Source of the DNA: an uncultured Ignavibacteria bacterium
GTDB lineage: Bacteria; Bacteroidota; Ignavibacteria; Tepidaquicellales; Tepidaquicellaceae
NCBI GenBank assembly: GCA_937974175.1
Contig: CALJIG010000120.1
Location: forward strand, 149,456 to 213,455
Reading direction: 5' to 3'
Length of the DNA: 64,000 nt
The notes beneath the pieces were generated by a model that saw only the letters and a program-made list of their open reading frames with translations, was not told the DNA's origin and ran no database searches. The position numbers and the translations under genes are program-made. Position 1 is the first letter of the stretch; every line of letters starts with the position of its first letter. Below, in pieces: positions 9,098-17,627 of this stretch.

Positions 9098-10687
9098 TTA
9101 CTTCACCAGCATCATCTTTTTCACTTCACTGAAGTTGTCTGTCATCAATTTATAAAAATAAACTCCGCTGGTTTGGTTTGATGCATTCCAGTTCACTTCG
9201 TATTTTCCTGCTGATAAGTTATTGCTTACAAGCTGCTCAACTTCTCTTCCGAGTGAATTATAAATAATCAGCTTTGTAAATCCTGCCTTGCTTACATTGA
9301 ATTTAATTGTTGTATTAGGATTAAAAGGATTCGGGAAATTCTGTTCTAAGCTGTATGCTGATGGTATTTCTGTACCTATTTGATTAATGCCTATAGGTGT
9401 GTAAGTCATATAAATTTTAAATATCCTGTCACTTGCCGTTCCTGAAGTGAAATTAGGCAGTGGCACTCTTATGCCGCCAAACATATATCCGACTAAAGTT
9501 CTTGTCGGATAAGAAGCCAGCTTAATCACACCGTTATCATAATGCTGTATATTTTCGTTAAGAATAAATTTTGCATTAGTACCGAGATACTCAGAAAATT
9601 TAATAGGAAGAATTGTTTCTGATGTAGTTCCGTTTTGTTTTTTAGTTAGTGCTGTAATATCTTTTATGAACGGAACAAGAGAATCTTTTTTAGGAGTTCC
9701 TGTTGCATCACAGTAATATAAGCTCATACCGGCAAGAAAGACAGTGTGCATATCTTTTTTCACTGAATCAAACATATTTATATTGGCAGTTGTATATTGG
9801 GTAAAGCGCTGCTGAAAAGAAAAATCTACCGTATAACCTGTTGAGTTTATATAGATGGGTTCAAGAAAAGGATTATCTGCATTTGATTTAAAAACACCTC
9901 CATAAAGAATTAATGACTGGCTTCCGTCAGGATTTATTGCCGGTACAAGATTCATATCTCTTCTATGCAGATTTGCTGTGTCTATTGTTTCCGAATAATT
10001 AGAAACAGAAATTGTTCCGCCGCCTGATGTCAGATTAAATTTTTTATACATAGATGCATATTTCTGAAACCATTCACCATTATTCGTCGGTCTGTATTCT
10101 CCGGAAAAATTATGTCCGCCAACAAGATAATAATCATTTCCTATCATACCAAGTTCTCCTCCGCAAATTTGCATTCTTGAATCGGATGTTTGAGTAATAT
10201 AAGAATTAATATTTTGATTATTGATGATAGCGTTTATAATACCCGGAACATCAATAGCGGAAATCGTACTGAATGTAACCATGGAATCTCTTAACGAATC
10301 CAATCCCATTCCGCCAATAAGGAAAAGTGTTTGACCATTTTGCAGGTACTGCGGGTTAAAGGTTCTTAACGGGTCAGCCTTAGCTATGGTCATATCATTA
10401 AATACATTCTTTGACCATACCTGATTTGTGTTTGGATCAACTACGAAAATATTTTTATTGGCATATGCCCTGGGGAATGAAGGTAATGTATTGCTGAATC
10501 CATGATTGCCGTTTGTTCTGCCGCCGATGAATAACCACTTGCCATTGTACTGAGCGAAAGCAAATGAGTGAAGACTGGGAGAGCCGGCAATGCTTATTTG
10601 TTCAAGTTCTACATTAAAAGGAACAGCTGAATAAACTTTCGTGCATAACAATAGCACGAAAACTAAAAGGGACGATACTTTTTTCAT
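9098..10687 (-). CDS. Kelch-like secreted protein with T9SS type A sorting domain
   Basis: A 529-residue secreted protein. The signal peptide covers residues 1-20 (cleavage near VYSA). The middle contains repeated blade-like segments with LFIGGRTNG, LFLIGGMG, YLVGGHN and LILYGGV, spaced as in kelch beta-propellers. The last 85 residues are a T9SS type A domain: QNFPNPFNPNTTIKF, then GREVEQLVS, SAGKYEVNW, SGVYFYKL and a final KKMMLVK. The protein should therefore cross the outer membrane by the type IX system and be released or anchored at the surface. The ligand of the propeller is unknown. It stands alone, with its own terminator. Confidence 0.85.
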   Translation of the reverse strand: MKKVSSLLVFVLLLCTKVYSAVPFNVELEQISIAGSPSLHSFAFAQYNGKWLFIGGRTNGNHGFSNTLPSFPRAYANKNIFVVDPNTNQVWSKNVFNDMTIAKADPLRTFNPQYLQNGQTLFLIGGMGLDSLRDSMVTFSTISAIDVPGIINAIINNQNINSYITQTSDSRMQICGGELGMIGNDYYLVGGHNFSGEYRPTNNGEWFQKYASMYKKFNLTSGGGTISVSNYSETIDTANLHRRDMNLVPAINPDGSQSLILYGGVFKSNADNPFLEPIYINSTGYTVDFSFQQRFTQYTTANINMFDSVKKDMHTVFLAGMSLYYCDATGTPKKDSLVPFIKDITALTKKQNGTTSETILPIKFSEYLGTNAKFILNENIQHYDNGVIKLASYPTRTLVGYMFGGIRVPLPNFTSGTASDRIFKIYMTYTPIGINQIGTEIPSAYSLEQNFPNPFNPNTTIKFNVSKAGFTKLIIYNSLGREVEQLVSNNLSAGKYEVNWNASNQTSGVYFYKLMTDNFSEVKKMMLVK

Positions 10688-10805
10688 GTGTTTTAATTAC
10701 GGGGTTTACTTGTATTCGAATTATAACAATAAAGGAGGAATAAAATTCAATTAAAGTAGCAATATAATTAAATTTTATACAGCTTAAAACTCAGAATGGA
10801 TTCCT

Positions 10806-12089
10806 TTATAAACTTCTGATTTTAGGTACTCTTAAGAAGATGTACAAAGAGCATATAAGAAGAATTATGGCGAAGAGTATAATTGCAAATGTTTCCCCAA
10901 GCCAGTCGGCAGTGTTTCCGATTAGCAATGAACCAAGAGGCATTAACCCGAAGAAAGTAAAAGTATAGAATGCGAGAACTCTGCCTCGCAGCTCATCAGT
11001 AACTAACATCTGTAAAAATGCATTAGTAAGATTATAAACTAAAACAGTGCTTGCGCCTACAATAAAAATTAAAACAAGTGCAGCAAACTCAAAATGGAAA
11101 AATGCAAAGAGTATAATGAATATGGGCATAGAGATTGCGCCGAGAGTATATAGCTTTCCTCTGAAATTGAATGTGCCAAGCGAAGCAACCACAAGGGCGC
11201 TGACAAGAGCGCCGACTCCGCGCGCGGATTGCAGCAGACCGTTAGTTGTAGAATCGCCTCCTAATATTTTTACAGCCCATGCCGGTATCAGAGTAGTGAA
11301 TGAAACTCCGAGCAGACTTACTGCTGCTGAAAACAATACGAATGTTCTTATAAGTTTATGAGACTTTATATATAAAATACCTTCTTTTAAATCTGAAAAT
11401 ACAGAGGTGGTTTTTCTCGCGACTGCTTTTACATCAAGCTTTATCATAAAGAGTCCTATGATAACTGCAATGAAAGAAACTGCATTGATTGTAAAACACC
11501 ATGCCGGTCCAATTAAAGCATACAACACTCCCGATATTGCCGGACCGACTGCCGAAGCTGTGTTAAACATTGTGGCATTGAGTGCAATTGCATTTGTAAG
11601 GTGCTCGCGGTGCACAAGTTCATTTATAAATGTCTGCCGCGCCGGAGCATCGAATGCGATTGCGATACCGGTAAGAAATGAAAGCAAAAGAATATGCCAA
11701 GGCTGTATATTTCCCGAGAAAGTAAGATAAGCAAGAATGATTGATAAAATCATTAGAGCTACTTGTGTAATGATAAGAACAGTCCTGCGTGAAACTCTAT
11801 CGACAACAACGCCGCCGTAAAACATAAATATCCACGATGGAATACCGGAAGCAAAACCGACATAGCCCAGATATGAAGATGAGTTAGTAAGCTCATAGAC
11901 CAGAAAAGCCTGAGCAGTTATCTGCATCCACGTGCCGATGAGTGATATCATCTGGCCGTAAAACCAGAGCTTAAAATTTCTGTGCTTGAGTGCGGAAAAG
12001 GTATTTTTAAAACTGAGCTGCTTAAGAAATGTCTTGCTGAACTTGATTATTTTATAGGGAAACGAGACTGAAGTAAGATTATCCGGCAT
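10806..12089 (-). CDS. MFS permease, EntS/MFS_3-like
   Basis: A 427-residue major facilitator with about twelve membrane segments. The cytoplasmic loop between helices 2 and 3 is GGVVVDRVSRRTVL, the usual MFS gating motif. DAPARQTFINELVHREHLTN is typical of the MFS_3 (enterobactin exporter EntS-like, formerly DUF894) group. Residues 1-35 are an extra amphipathic stretch before the first helix. It begins 19 bases after the methyltransferase gene on the same strand, so the two are probably co-transcribed. An export role is likely, but the substrate cannot be inferred. The ATG at 12089 is used; a later start just before the first helix is possible. Confidence 0.85.
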   Translation of the reverse strand: MPDNLTSVSFPYKIIKFSKTFLKQLSFKNTFSALKHRNFKLWFYGQMISLIGTWMQITAQAFLVYELTNSSSYLGYVGFASGIPSWIFMFYGGVVVDRVSRRTVLIITQVALMILSIILAYLTFSGNIQPWHILLLSFLTGIAIAFDAPARQTFINELVHREHLTNAIALNATMFNTASAVGPAISGVLYALIGPAWCFTINAVSFIAVIIGLFMIKLDVKAVARKTTSVFSDLKEGILYIKSHKLIRTFVLFSAAVSLLGVSFTTLIPAWAVKILGGDSTTNGLLQSARGVGALVSALVVASLGTFNFRGKLYTLGAISMPIFIILFAFFHFEFAALVLIFIVGASTVLVYNLTNAFLQMLVTDELRGRVLAFYTFTFFGLMPLGSLLIGNTADWLGETFAIILFAIILLICSLYIFLRVPKIRSL

Positions 12090-12108
12090 TAAAAAAATTC
12101 ACTAAAAA

Positions 12109-12954
12109 TTATAATTTCACCAACGTACAAAGATTTGCAGGTATTACATTATCCTTATTCTCAAAAATATTTGTTGAGGCATACTCTTTTTCAATATCCT
12201 GAATTGTTTTCATTTCGCTTATCACAAAATCTTTTTTCGATTCAATATAATCCTTATCGAATAAATAATAATCTTTAAGAGTATATCCGAAATTTCCTTC
12301 AAGGAATGTTTTTAATTTCTGAAGAACGGGGTAAGTCATAGCATCGGGTTTCCAGAAATCAAAAATTATTTCAGAGCCCTTCTTTTGTATAGAGCCGAGC
12401 GTTTTAAATAAATAATCCAAAGTGTTTTCATCGAGGAAAAAAGTTAATCCTTCCATTATAATTAGTGAACGGTTCGATGAAGCTATTGCTCCGTTAAGCT
12501 TTGAGCGAAGATATTCTCTATCAATAACATTTCTTAAATCAATGGGATAATAATAAACATCACGGTAGGGAATTATAGCTTCCTGTATAAATTTTTCAAT
12601 TCGTTCTTTTTTGTAGTAGATAATATTTTCAAGGTCAACTTCGACGTATTCAAATTTTCCTTCAAGCAGGAACGGGTAGTTCGTAAATCCCGAGCCGATA
12701 TTAATTATTGCAGGATTGTTATGAGTCTTTATAAATTCTTTCTGCTTCTCGTAAAAAAATCTGTGGCGAAGGCTGATAAATAAATCATCGTAGGGATAAA
12801 CTTCACTGCCAACGCGTTTATATAAATCACGCGCTTCATCCGTTATCCAGAGGTGCGCATAAATATCTTTGCTTAGCATTACTTTTTCAGAGCGGGATAC
12901 ATTTACAACAAAGGCAGTTCCCGATAAGTCAGGTGAAATTTTATTTGTCGGCAT
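12109..12954 (-). CDS. SAM-dependent methyltransferase, LCM/TcmP-like
   Basis: A 281-residue class I methyltransferase of the leucine carboxyl methyltransferase-like group (the polyketide O-methyltransferase TcmP/COG3315 type). The SAM-binding glycine motif is INIGSGFTNYPF (near residue 84), followed by the acidic VEVDL end of strand 2. SLIIMEGLTFFLDENTL near residue 163 is the family's characteristic motif. The name reflects the fold: TcmP itself acts on tetracenomycin, whereas bacterial homologues elsewhere have unknown targets. It precedes the MFS gene by 19 bases, so a methylate-and-export pair is conceivable but not shown. Confidence 0.85.
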   Translation of the reverse strand: MPTNKISPDLSGTAFVVNVSRSEKVMLSKDIYAHLWITDEARDLYKRVGSEVYPYDDLFISLRHRFFYEKQKEFIKTHNNPAIINIGSGFTNYPFLLEGKFEYVEVDLENIIYYKKERIEKFIQEAIIPYRDVYYYPIDLRNVIDREYLRSKLNGAIASSNRSLIIMEGLTFFLDENTLDYLFKTLGSIQKKGSEIIFDFWKPDAMTYPVLQKLKTFLEGNFGYTLKDYYLFDKDYIESKKDFVISEMKTIQDIEKEYASTNIFENKDNVIPANLCTLVKL

Positions 12955-13035
12955 TGAGATAAGATTGAGAAGTTTTATTTCAAGTTATAAGAAGTTAACA
13001 GAAGGGATTTTAATTTTCTATATCAATATTCTACT

Positions 13036-14985
13036 TTAATTTTCCACTTCTTTCCAGTCGCCGTTCTCTTTTATTAAGCCGATAAGCTGGTCAACCGCTA
13101 TATCCGTATCAATACTTCGCTTCACAACTTCTTTCCCTTTGTATAAAGTTATTTTTCCTACTCCGCTGCCTACGTAGCCGTAATCAGCATCAGCCATTTC
13201 ACCGGGACCATTAACAATGCATCCCATGATGGCAATCTTGACACCTTTAAGATGATTTGTTCTGCTTCTGATTTTTGCAGTTGTTTCCTGAAGGTCAAAT
13301 AATGTTCTTCCGCAGGAAGGGCAGGAAATATATTCAGTCTTTGAAATTCTTGTGCGCGTTGCCTGAAGAATTCCGAATGAAGTCTGGTTTTGTGTTTCAA
13401 TGCGTGTGCTGCCTTCAAGCCATACACCGTCACCGAAGCCGTCGATAAGTAAACCGCCGAAATCTGTTGCAGAGTAAAGCATCAGATTGTCTTCTGAGAT
13501 ATTCTGATAATTTCTCTTTATGATAACAGGAATATCAATTCCTCTGTTCATTAATTCGATAAAGGAACGTCTTATATCGGCAAAATAATTTTCGTTGCTG
13601 CTTGTCAGAATGATAACGCATTTAGTTTCGTTCTTCAGAAATTCCAAATCAGCGTAATAAATATCGTCAGATGTTAATGATAAGAAATTTAATCTTTGAG
13701 ATTTACTTTCCGCAGTTAAGTACTCATGTAAATTTAGTAAAGGGAATGTATTATCTTTATCTTTCTGAATTTCCCAGAATGTATAATCAAAAATTTTGTG
13801 AAGCGTTCCCGGCAGCTCGTATTCAATATCATGTTCACCTAAATAAATATAATCGGGAGCTATATCTGCAATATTCCATTTATCAAGCTTAGCGCTGTAA
13901 TCATATCCTGCTTCTTTAAGATAAGCAGGGTTCTGAATCATATCTGCATTGGGCGTAAGTATTACAACAGGTACATTATGATTCCCGATTTTCTCAACTG
14001 CAAATGTTTTTCTTCTTTTATAATCTAATGGATTATATGGAAGAACTGATTCATCTTCAATCGGTTTTATTTCTTTTGAATTACCTCTGTTCGTATATCT
14101 TTCAACAAGCTCTTTGCATACGGGAATTTCAAATTCAGGCTCTTCAGTTAAAGAAACTCTGACCGTATCGCCGATACCGTCTTCAAGCAGTGTTCCTATA
14201 CCGACAGAAGATTTTATTCTGCCGTCAAGTCCGTCGCCGGCTTCCGTTACTCCCAGATGAAGAGGGTAGTTCATTTCTTCCTCATGCATTTTTATGATGA
14301 GTAATCTATATGCCTGAATCATTACCTGCGGATTGCTTGCCTTCATTGAAAGAACTATCTGATGGTAATTTTCATCTTCGCAAATGCGTAAAAATTCGAG
14401 AGCTGACTCAACCATTCCCAGAGGAGTATCGCCGTAGCGGCTCATTATTCTATCTGAAAGTGAACCGTGATTCGTTCCGATACGCATCGCAGTTCCGTAC
14501 TCTTTACAGATTTTTACAAGCGGAGTAAATTTTTCTCTTATGCGTTCAAGTTCCTGTTCATAAAATTCATCGGTGTAATTATAGACAGCAAATTTTTTCT
14601 TATCGGCATAGTTGCCCGGATTTACTCTTACCTTCTCAACAATTCTTGCAGCCATCTCTGCTGCATTGGGAGTAAAGTGAATATCTGCAATAAGCGGCGC
14701 TTTATATCCGCGCTCTCTTAATTCTTTTTTTATGTTTTCAAGGTTCTTAGCTTCATTCATACTCGGCGCAGTGATGCGAACGTAATCTCCCCCCGCCTCA
14801 ATTATTCTTATGGACTGCTCAACAGTTGCAATGGTATCCATAGTATCGGTTGTAGTCATCGATTGAATCCTTATCGGATTATCTCCGCCAAGCGGAACGT
14901 CTCCGATAAAAACTTCACGTGTCTTCAATCTTGAATACTTTGTTAAGCTGTTATTATATTTTATATTTTGCGCAACTGCTTCCAT
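13036..14985 (-). CDS. ispG: 4-hydroxy-3-methylbut-2-enyl-diphosphate synthase (long IspG)
   Basis: Iron-sulfur enzyme of the MEP isoprenoid pathway that converts MEcPP to HMBPP. The TIM-barrel part starts with EVFIGDVPLGGDNPIRIQSM and includes ADIHFTPN and RIGTNHGSLS. The C-terminal domain has the [4Fe-4S] ligands CPSCGRTLFDL and MGCIVNGPGEMAD (three Cys plus the Glu). At 649 residues it is the long form with an extra barrel-like insertion of about 270 residues (roughly 280-550), known from Bacteroidetes, Chlorobi, Chlamydia and plants; E. coli IspG has about 370. It follows the rhomboid gene by 13 bases. Another MEP gene, ispF, is at 31110-31589. Confidence 0.96.
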   Translation of the reverse strand: MEAVAQNIKYNNSLTKYSRLKTREVFIGDVPLGGDNPIRIQSMTTTDTMDTIATVEQSIRIIEAGGDYVRITAPSMNEAKNLENIKKELRERGYKAPLIADIHFTPNAAEMAARIVEKVRVNPGNYADKKKFAVYNYTDEFYEQELERIREKFTPLVKICKEYGTAMRIGTNHGSLSDRIMSRYGDTPLGMVESALEFLRICEDENYHQIVLSMKASNPQVMIQAYRLLIIKMHEEEMNYPLHLGVTEAGDGLDGRIKSSVGIGTLLEDGIGDTVRVSLTEEPEFEIPVCKELVERYTNRGNSKEIKPIEDESVLPYNPLDYKRRKTFAVEKIGNHNVPVVILTPNADMIQNPAYLKEAGYDYSAKLDKWNIADIAPDYIYLGEHDIEYELPGTLHKIFDYTFWEIQKDKDNTFPLLNLHEYLTAESKSQRLNFLSLTSDDIYYADLEFLKNETKCVIILTSSNENYFADIRRSFIELMNRGIDIPVIIKRNYQNISEDNLMLYSATDFGGLLIDGFGDGVWLEGSTRIETQNQTSFGILQATRTRISKTEYISCPSCGRTLFDLQETTAKIRSRTNHLKGVKIAIMGCIVNGPGEMADADYGYVGSGVGKITLYKGKEVVKRSIDTDIAVDQLIGLIKENGDWKEVEN

Positions 14986-14998
14986 TAAAAGAATAAGT

Positions 14999-15922
14999 CT
15001 ATCTTAATTTTTTGCTTTCAGTAAATAAAATTCTTTTTTCTTCTTCAGTAAGGCTTTGATAACCGCCCTGACTGAGCTTATCTAATACTGCATCTACTCT
15101 TTCCTGCGCATGTTTAAATCTCTCATCGGTTTCAGATTTATAATCTGTAAGGGGCAGATCTTCATATTCTGCTGTTTTTATTTTATCTGAGCCATTCGGG
15201 TATAATGGAGTAATCCTTGTCGGCTCTTTATATCCCGAACCGGGAACATTGCCAAACGGATTTTTTGGTTTTCCCCCAAGGCTAATGTTTCCAATTTTTT
15301 TGTACGTGATGAGCAGATAGATAAATCCTATAATTCCTCCGCCTAAGTGAGCAATATGAGCAACGCCTGAATTGACACTATTACTTGCAGAAATAAATTC
15401 TATCACCATATAAAGCACAACCAGATATTTTGCTTTGATAGGAACAAAGAAGTATAAATAAATAGGTCTATCGGGAAAAAGAAATCCGAATGCTACAAGA
15501 ATACCATATATGGCACCCGATGCTCCGATAGTAGGAGCAGCCTGCCCGAATAACGGAGCAATAAATAAATTTGCTACACCTGCGCCTACTCCGCATAGAA
15601 AATAGTATATGAGAAATTTTTTAGTTCCCCACATATTTTCAATATCCATTCCGAACATCCAAAGCGCAAACATATTAAAAAATAAATGCATGAAGCCGCC
15701 GTGCAGAAACATATAAGTAACCAGCTGCCACGGTAAAAAATATCCGGAATTTATCGGCCAGAGGTAAAAGTATTTTGCTAAAATATTACTGAATACAACA
15801 TTGTTACCCAGTAAAAATTGTACTATAAAAATTGCTACGTTTGAAATAAGCAGAAATTTTATCACGGGCGGAAAAAATCCAAACCCACCAAAGAAACTCG
15901 GCCTTCTGTAATAGTTACTCAA
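14999..15922 (-). CDS. Rhomboid-family intramembrane serine protease
   Basis: A 307-residue membrane protein with six predicted helices. The catalytic serine is in GASGAIYG (near residue 135) and the catalytic histidine is in VAHIAHLGGGIIGF (near 190). The conserved helix-2 motif is present as HGGFMHLFFNMFALWMFG. Rhomboids cleave single-pass membrane proteins within the bilayer. The last 90 residues form a hydrophilic tail that includes a helical segment (RFKHAQERVDAVLDKLSQGG) common in Bacteroidetes-group rhomboids. It is immediately upstream of ispG (13 bases) and 41 bases after the cytidylyltransferase gene. Its substrate is unknown. Confidence 0.92.
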   Translation of the reverse strand: MSNYYRRPSFFGGFGFFPPVIKFLLISNVAIFIVQFLLGNNVVFSNILAKYFYLWPINSGYFLPWQLVTYMFLHGGFMHLFFNMFALWMFGMDIENMWGTKKFLIYYFLCGVGAGVANLFIAPLFGQAAPTIGASGAIYGILVAFGFLFPDRPIYLYFFVPIKAKYLVVLYMVIEFISASNSVNSGVAHIAHLGGGIIGFIYLLITYKKIGNISLGGKPKNPFGNVPGSGYKEPTRITPLYPNGSDKIKTAEYEDLPLTDYKSETDERFKHAQERVDAVLDKLSQGGYQSLTEEEKRILFTESKKLR

Positions 15923-15963
15923 TTTATCTTTTGTATGTTAATATTATAAAATGTGATAGTATC

Positions 15964-16704
15964 TTAAATGTTCATGTTTTTTGCGCGTTCGTAGTCTTCA
16001 ACAGTATCTATTTCCATGCACTTATAATGTGAAACATCAATTGCATATATACTGTTCCTTTCAATTTTAGCATTATTTTTTGACTGAATCACTTCTTCAA
16101 ATGACTTTTCATAAAACTCGTTTACGTTTCTTTCGTTGATTATTTTTCTATCAAGAACTTTATACAGCTCATCCATAAAATCTAACGAAAATTTCTCTAT
16201 ACCGATAGACTCTCCCGCAGATTTTTTTAAATCAGTTACTTTGCTTATCTCCAGAATTTTTTTGTTTTCATCCAATACAACTTTTATCTGCTCTTCGTCA
16301 AGCTCCGTTTCAAAGTTTACGGCAAGGCAGTTTTCGTGATGCGAGTCCAGCAGCTCTTTTATTATTCCTTTATCAAATAAAATATCGCTATCCAGTAAAA
16401 TAACATCTTTAGTAATAAAATTCTTCGTCATCCAGAGGGAGTAAGAGTTATTGTTATTTGCAAAATCAGGATTTGAAAGAAACTGTATCTTGTAATCTGA
16501 AAAATTTTCTTTCAGATAACTTTTTATCATATTTTCCCTGTAACCCGTAACAAAAACGAAATTTGTAATTCCATTTGCAATTACATTCTCCATTGTTCTA
16601 TGCAAAAGGTTTTTACCGTTCACTTCGAGAAGGCATTTAGGAGTTGTATCTGTTAAAGGTCTTAATCTTTTTGCCAGACCTGCGGCAAGTATAATAGCCT
16701 GCAT
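15964..16704 (-). CDS. Sugar/alditol-phosphate nucleotidyltransferase (probably CTP-dependent)
   Basis: A 246-residue GT-A-fold nucleotidyltransferase. The NTP-binding signature is LAAGLAKRLRPLTDTTPK (residues 6-23) with CLLEVNGK. DVILLDSDILFD (near 96) supplies the metal-binding Asp, and a second acidic site lies in ECMEIDTVEDYERA near the C-terminus. Such enzymes activate a phosphorylated polyol or choline with CTP. Its ATG overlaps the TAA of the CDP-alcohol phosphatidyltransferase gene (TAATG), so the two proteins are made together and probably act in sequence, as in archaeal inositol-1-phosphate cytidylyltransferase/DIPPS. The exact substrate is inference; a sugar-1-phosphate is the alternative. 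Confidence 0.85.
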   Translation of the reverse strand: MQAIILAAGLAKRLRPLTDTTPKCLLEVNGKNLLHRTMENVIANGITNFVFVTGYRENMIKSYLKENFSDYKIQFLSNPDFANNNNSYSLWMTKNFITKDVILLDSDILFDKGIIKELLDSHHENCLAVNFETELDEEQIKVVLDENKKILEISKVTDLKKSAGESIGIEKFSLDFMDELYKVLDRKIINERNVNEFYEKSFEEVIQSKNNAKIERNSIYAIDVSHYKCMEIDTVEDYERAKNMNI

Positions 16705-17603
16705 TATTTTACCACCTCGTATTTTTTCAGAACGTTTTTTTGCATAATTAAAAATATTATGAATAGTATGTTGCAGATAGTAATGTTAAAAATGAGATAC
16801 AAATCAATTCGATTTATAACTGAGAAAAATGCAAGCATTACCATGTGTGTTGTTGAACCTAACCAGCTCCAGAGCCTCAGCAGTAATCTGTTATCTTTGT
16901 AATACTGCTCGGGTGTAACGGTAAATGTTGTCTTACTTCTTACCATCTTTGACTGGCGTCGCGAGTAGAATAAGTATGCATTGATAAGCAGCTTTTCTAT
17001 TACTCTGCCTTTTATGTTTTTTAGCTTTTCTTTTTCTTCTTCAAACTCTCTTATCTCATCATTTACATCGGAAGACATTCCGTGTACATATTGTAAAAAA
17101 GAATTTCTATAGAAATCAAAATAGAATGCCTGTACAGCTGCAGAGATTCCTCCGCCAAGGCAGAGTAACAACCCTGTCATCCCGCTGCCTGTAACTTTTG
17201 CAACAGCAACACCAAGACAGATATAAATTGTTGTAGAGACTACGTAATCTATAAATCCGTCTATGGCTCGCCCTAGCAGCGTTCCGTTTTTTTTCAGACG
17301 GGCAAGCTGGCCGTCGGCGCAGTCTAATGTGTTAGACGTAAAATATAATATTGATGCAATTATAAAATATGTATGCGTGCCTAATGAATAAGTAAGTCCG
17401 GCAATAACTCCGATAATCATAGCAACAATTGAGATATGATTAGGAGTTATATTGGTATTATAGATCAGTTTTACGAATACAAATGATACCGGTCGGAAAA
17501 TAATTAAATCAAATATTTCCTCTGCTTCGACTGTCTTTAACGAGGCTTTAAATTCCTCAAATAAAGTCAGACGGACATTGCCATCACTTTTACTAAACGA
17601 CAT
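16704..17603 (-). CDS. CDP-alcohol phosphatidyltransferase family protein
   Basis: A 299-residue integral membrane enzyme of the CDP-alcohol transferase family. The catalytic signature DGx2ARx8Gx3Dx3D is intact as DCADGQLAR, eight residues, then GRAIDGFID (about residues 100-124). Several membrane helices flank it. Family members join a CDP-activated alcohol to an acceptor with release of CMP, making phospholipid head groups or di-inositol phosphate. Translational coupling (TAATG) to the nucleotidyltransferase suggests the partner supplies the CDP-alcohol, for example CDP-inositol. It is 24 bases downstream of kup. No inositol-phosphate synthase is in the window, so the product remains a guess. 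Confidence 0.88.
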   Translation of the reverse strand: MSFSKSDGNVRLTLFEEFKASLKTVEAEEIFDLIIFRPVSFVFVKLIYNTNITPNHISIVAMIIGVIAGLTYSLGTHTYFIIASILYFTSNTLDCADGQLARLKKNGTLLGRAIDGFIDYVVSTTIYICLGVAVAKVTGSGMTGLLLCLGGGISAAVQAFYFDFYRNSFLQYVHGMSSDVNDEIREFEEEKEKLKNIKGRVIEKLLINAYLFYSRRQSKMVRSKTTFTVTPEQYYKDNRLLLRLWSWLGSTTHMVMLAFFSVINRIDLYLIFNITICNILFIIFLIMQKNVLKKYEVVK

Positions 17604-17627
17604 TTTTACCTATGGATGTTTTAAAAA

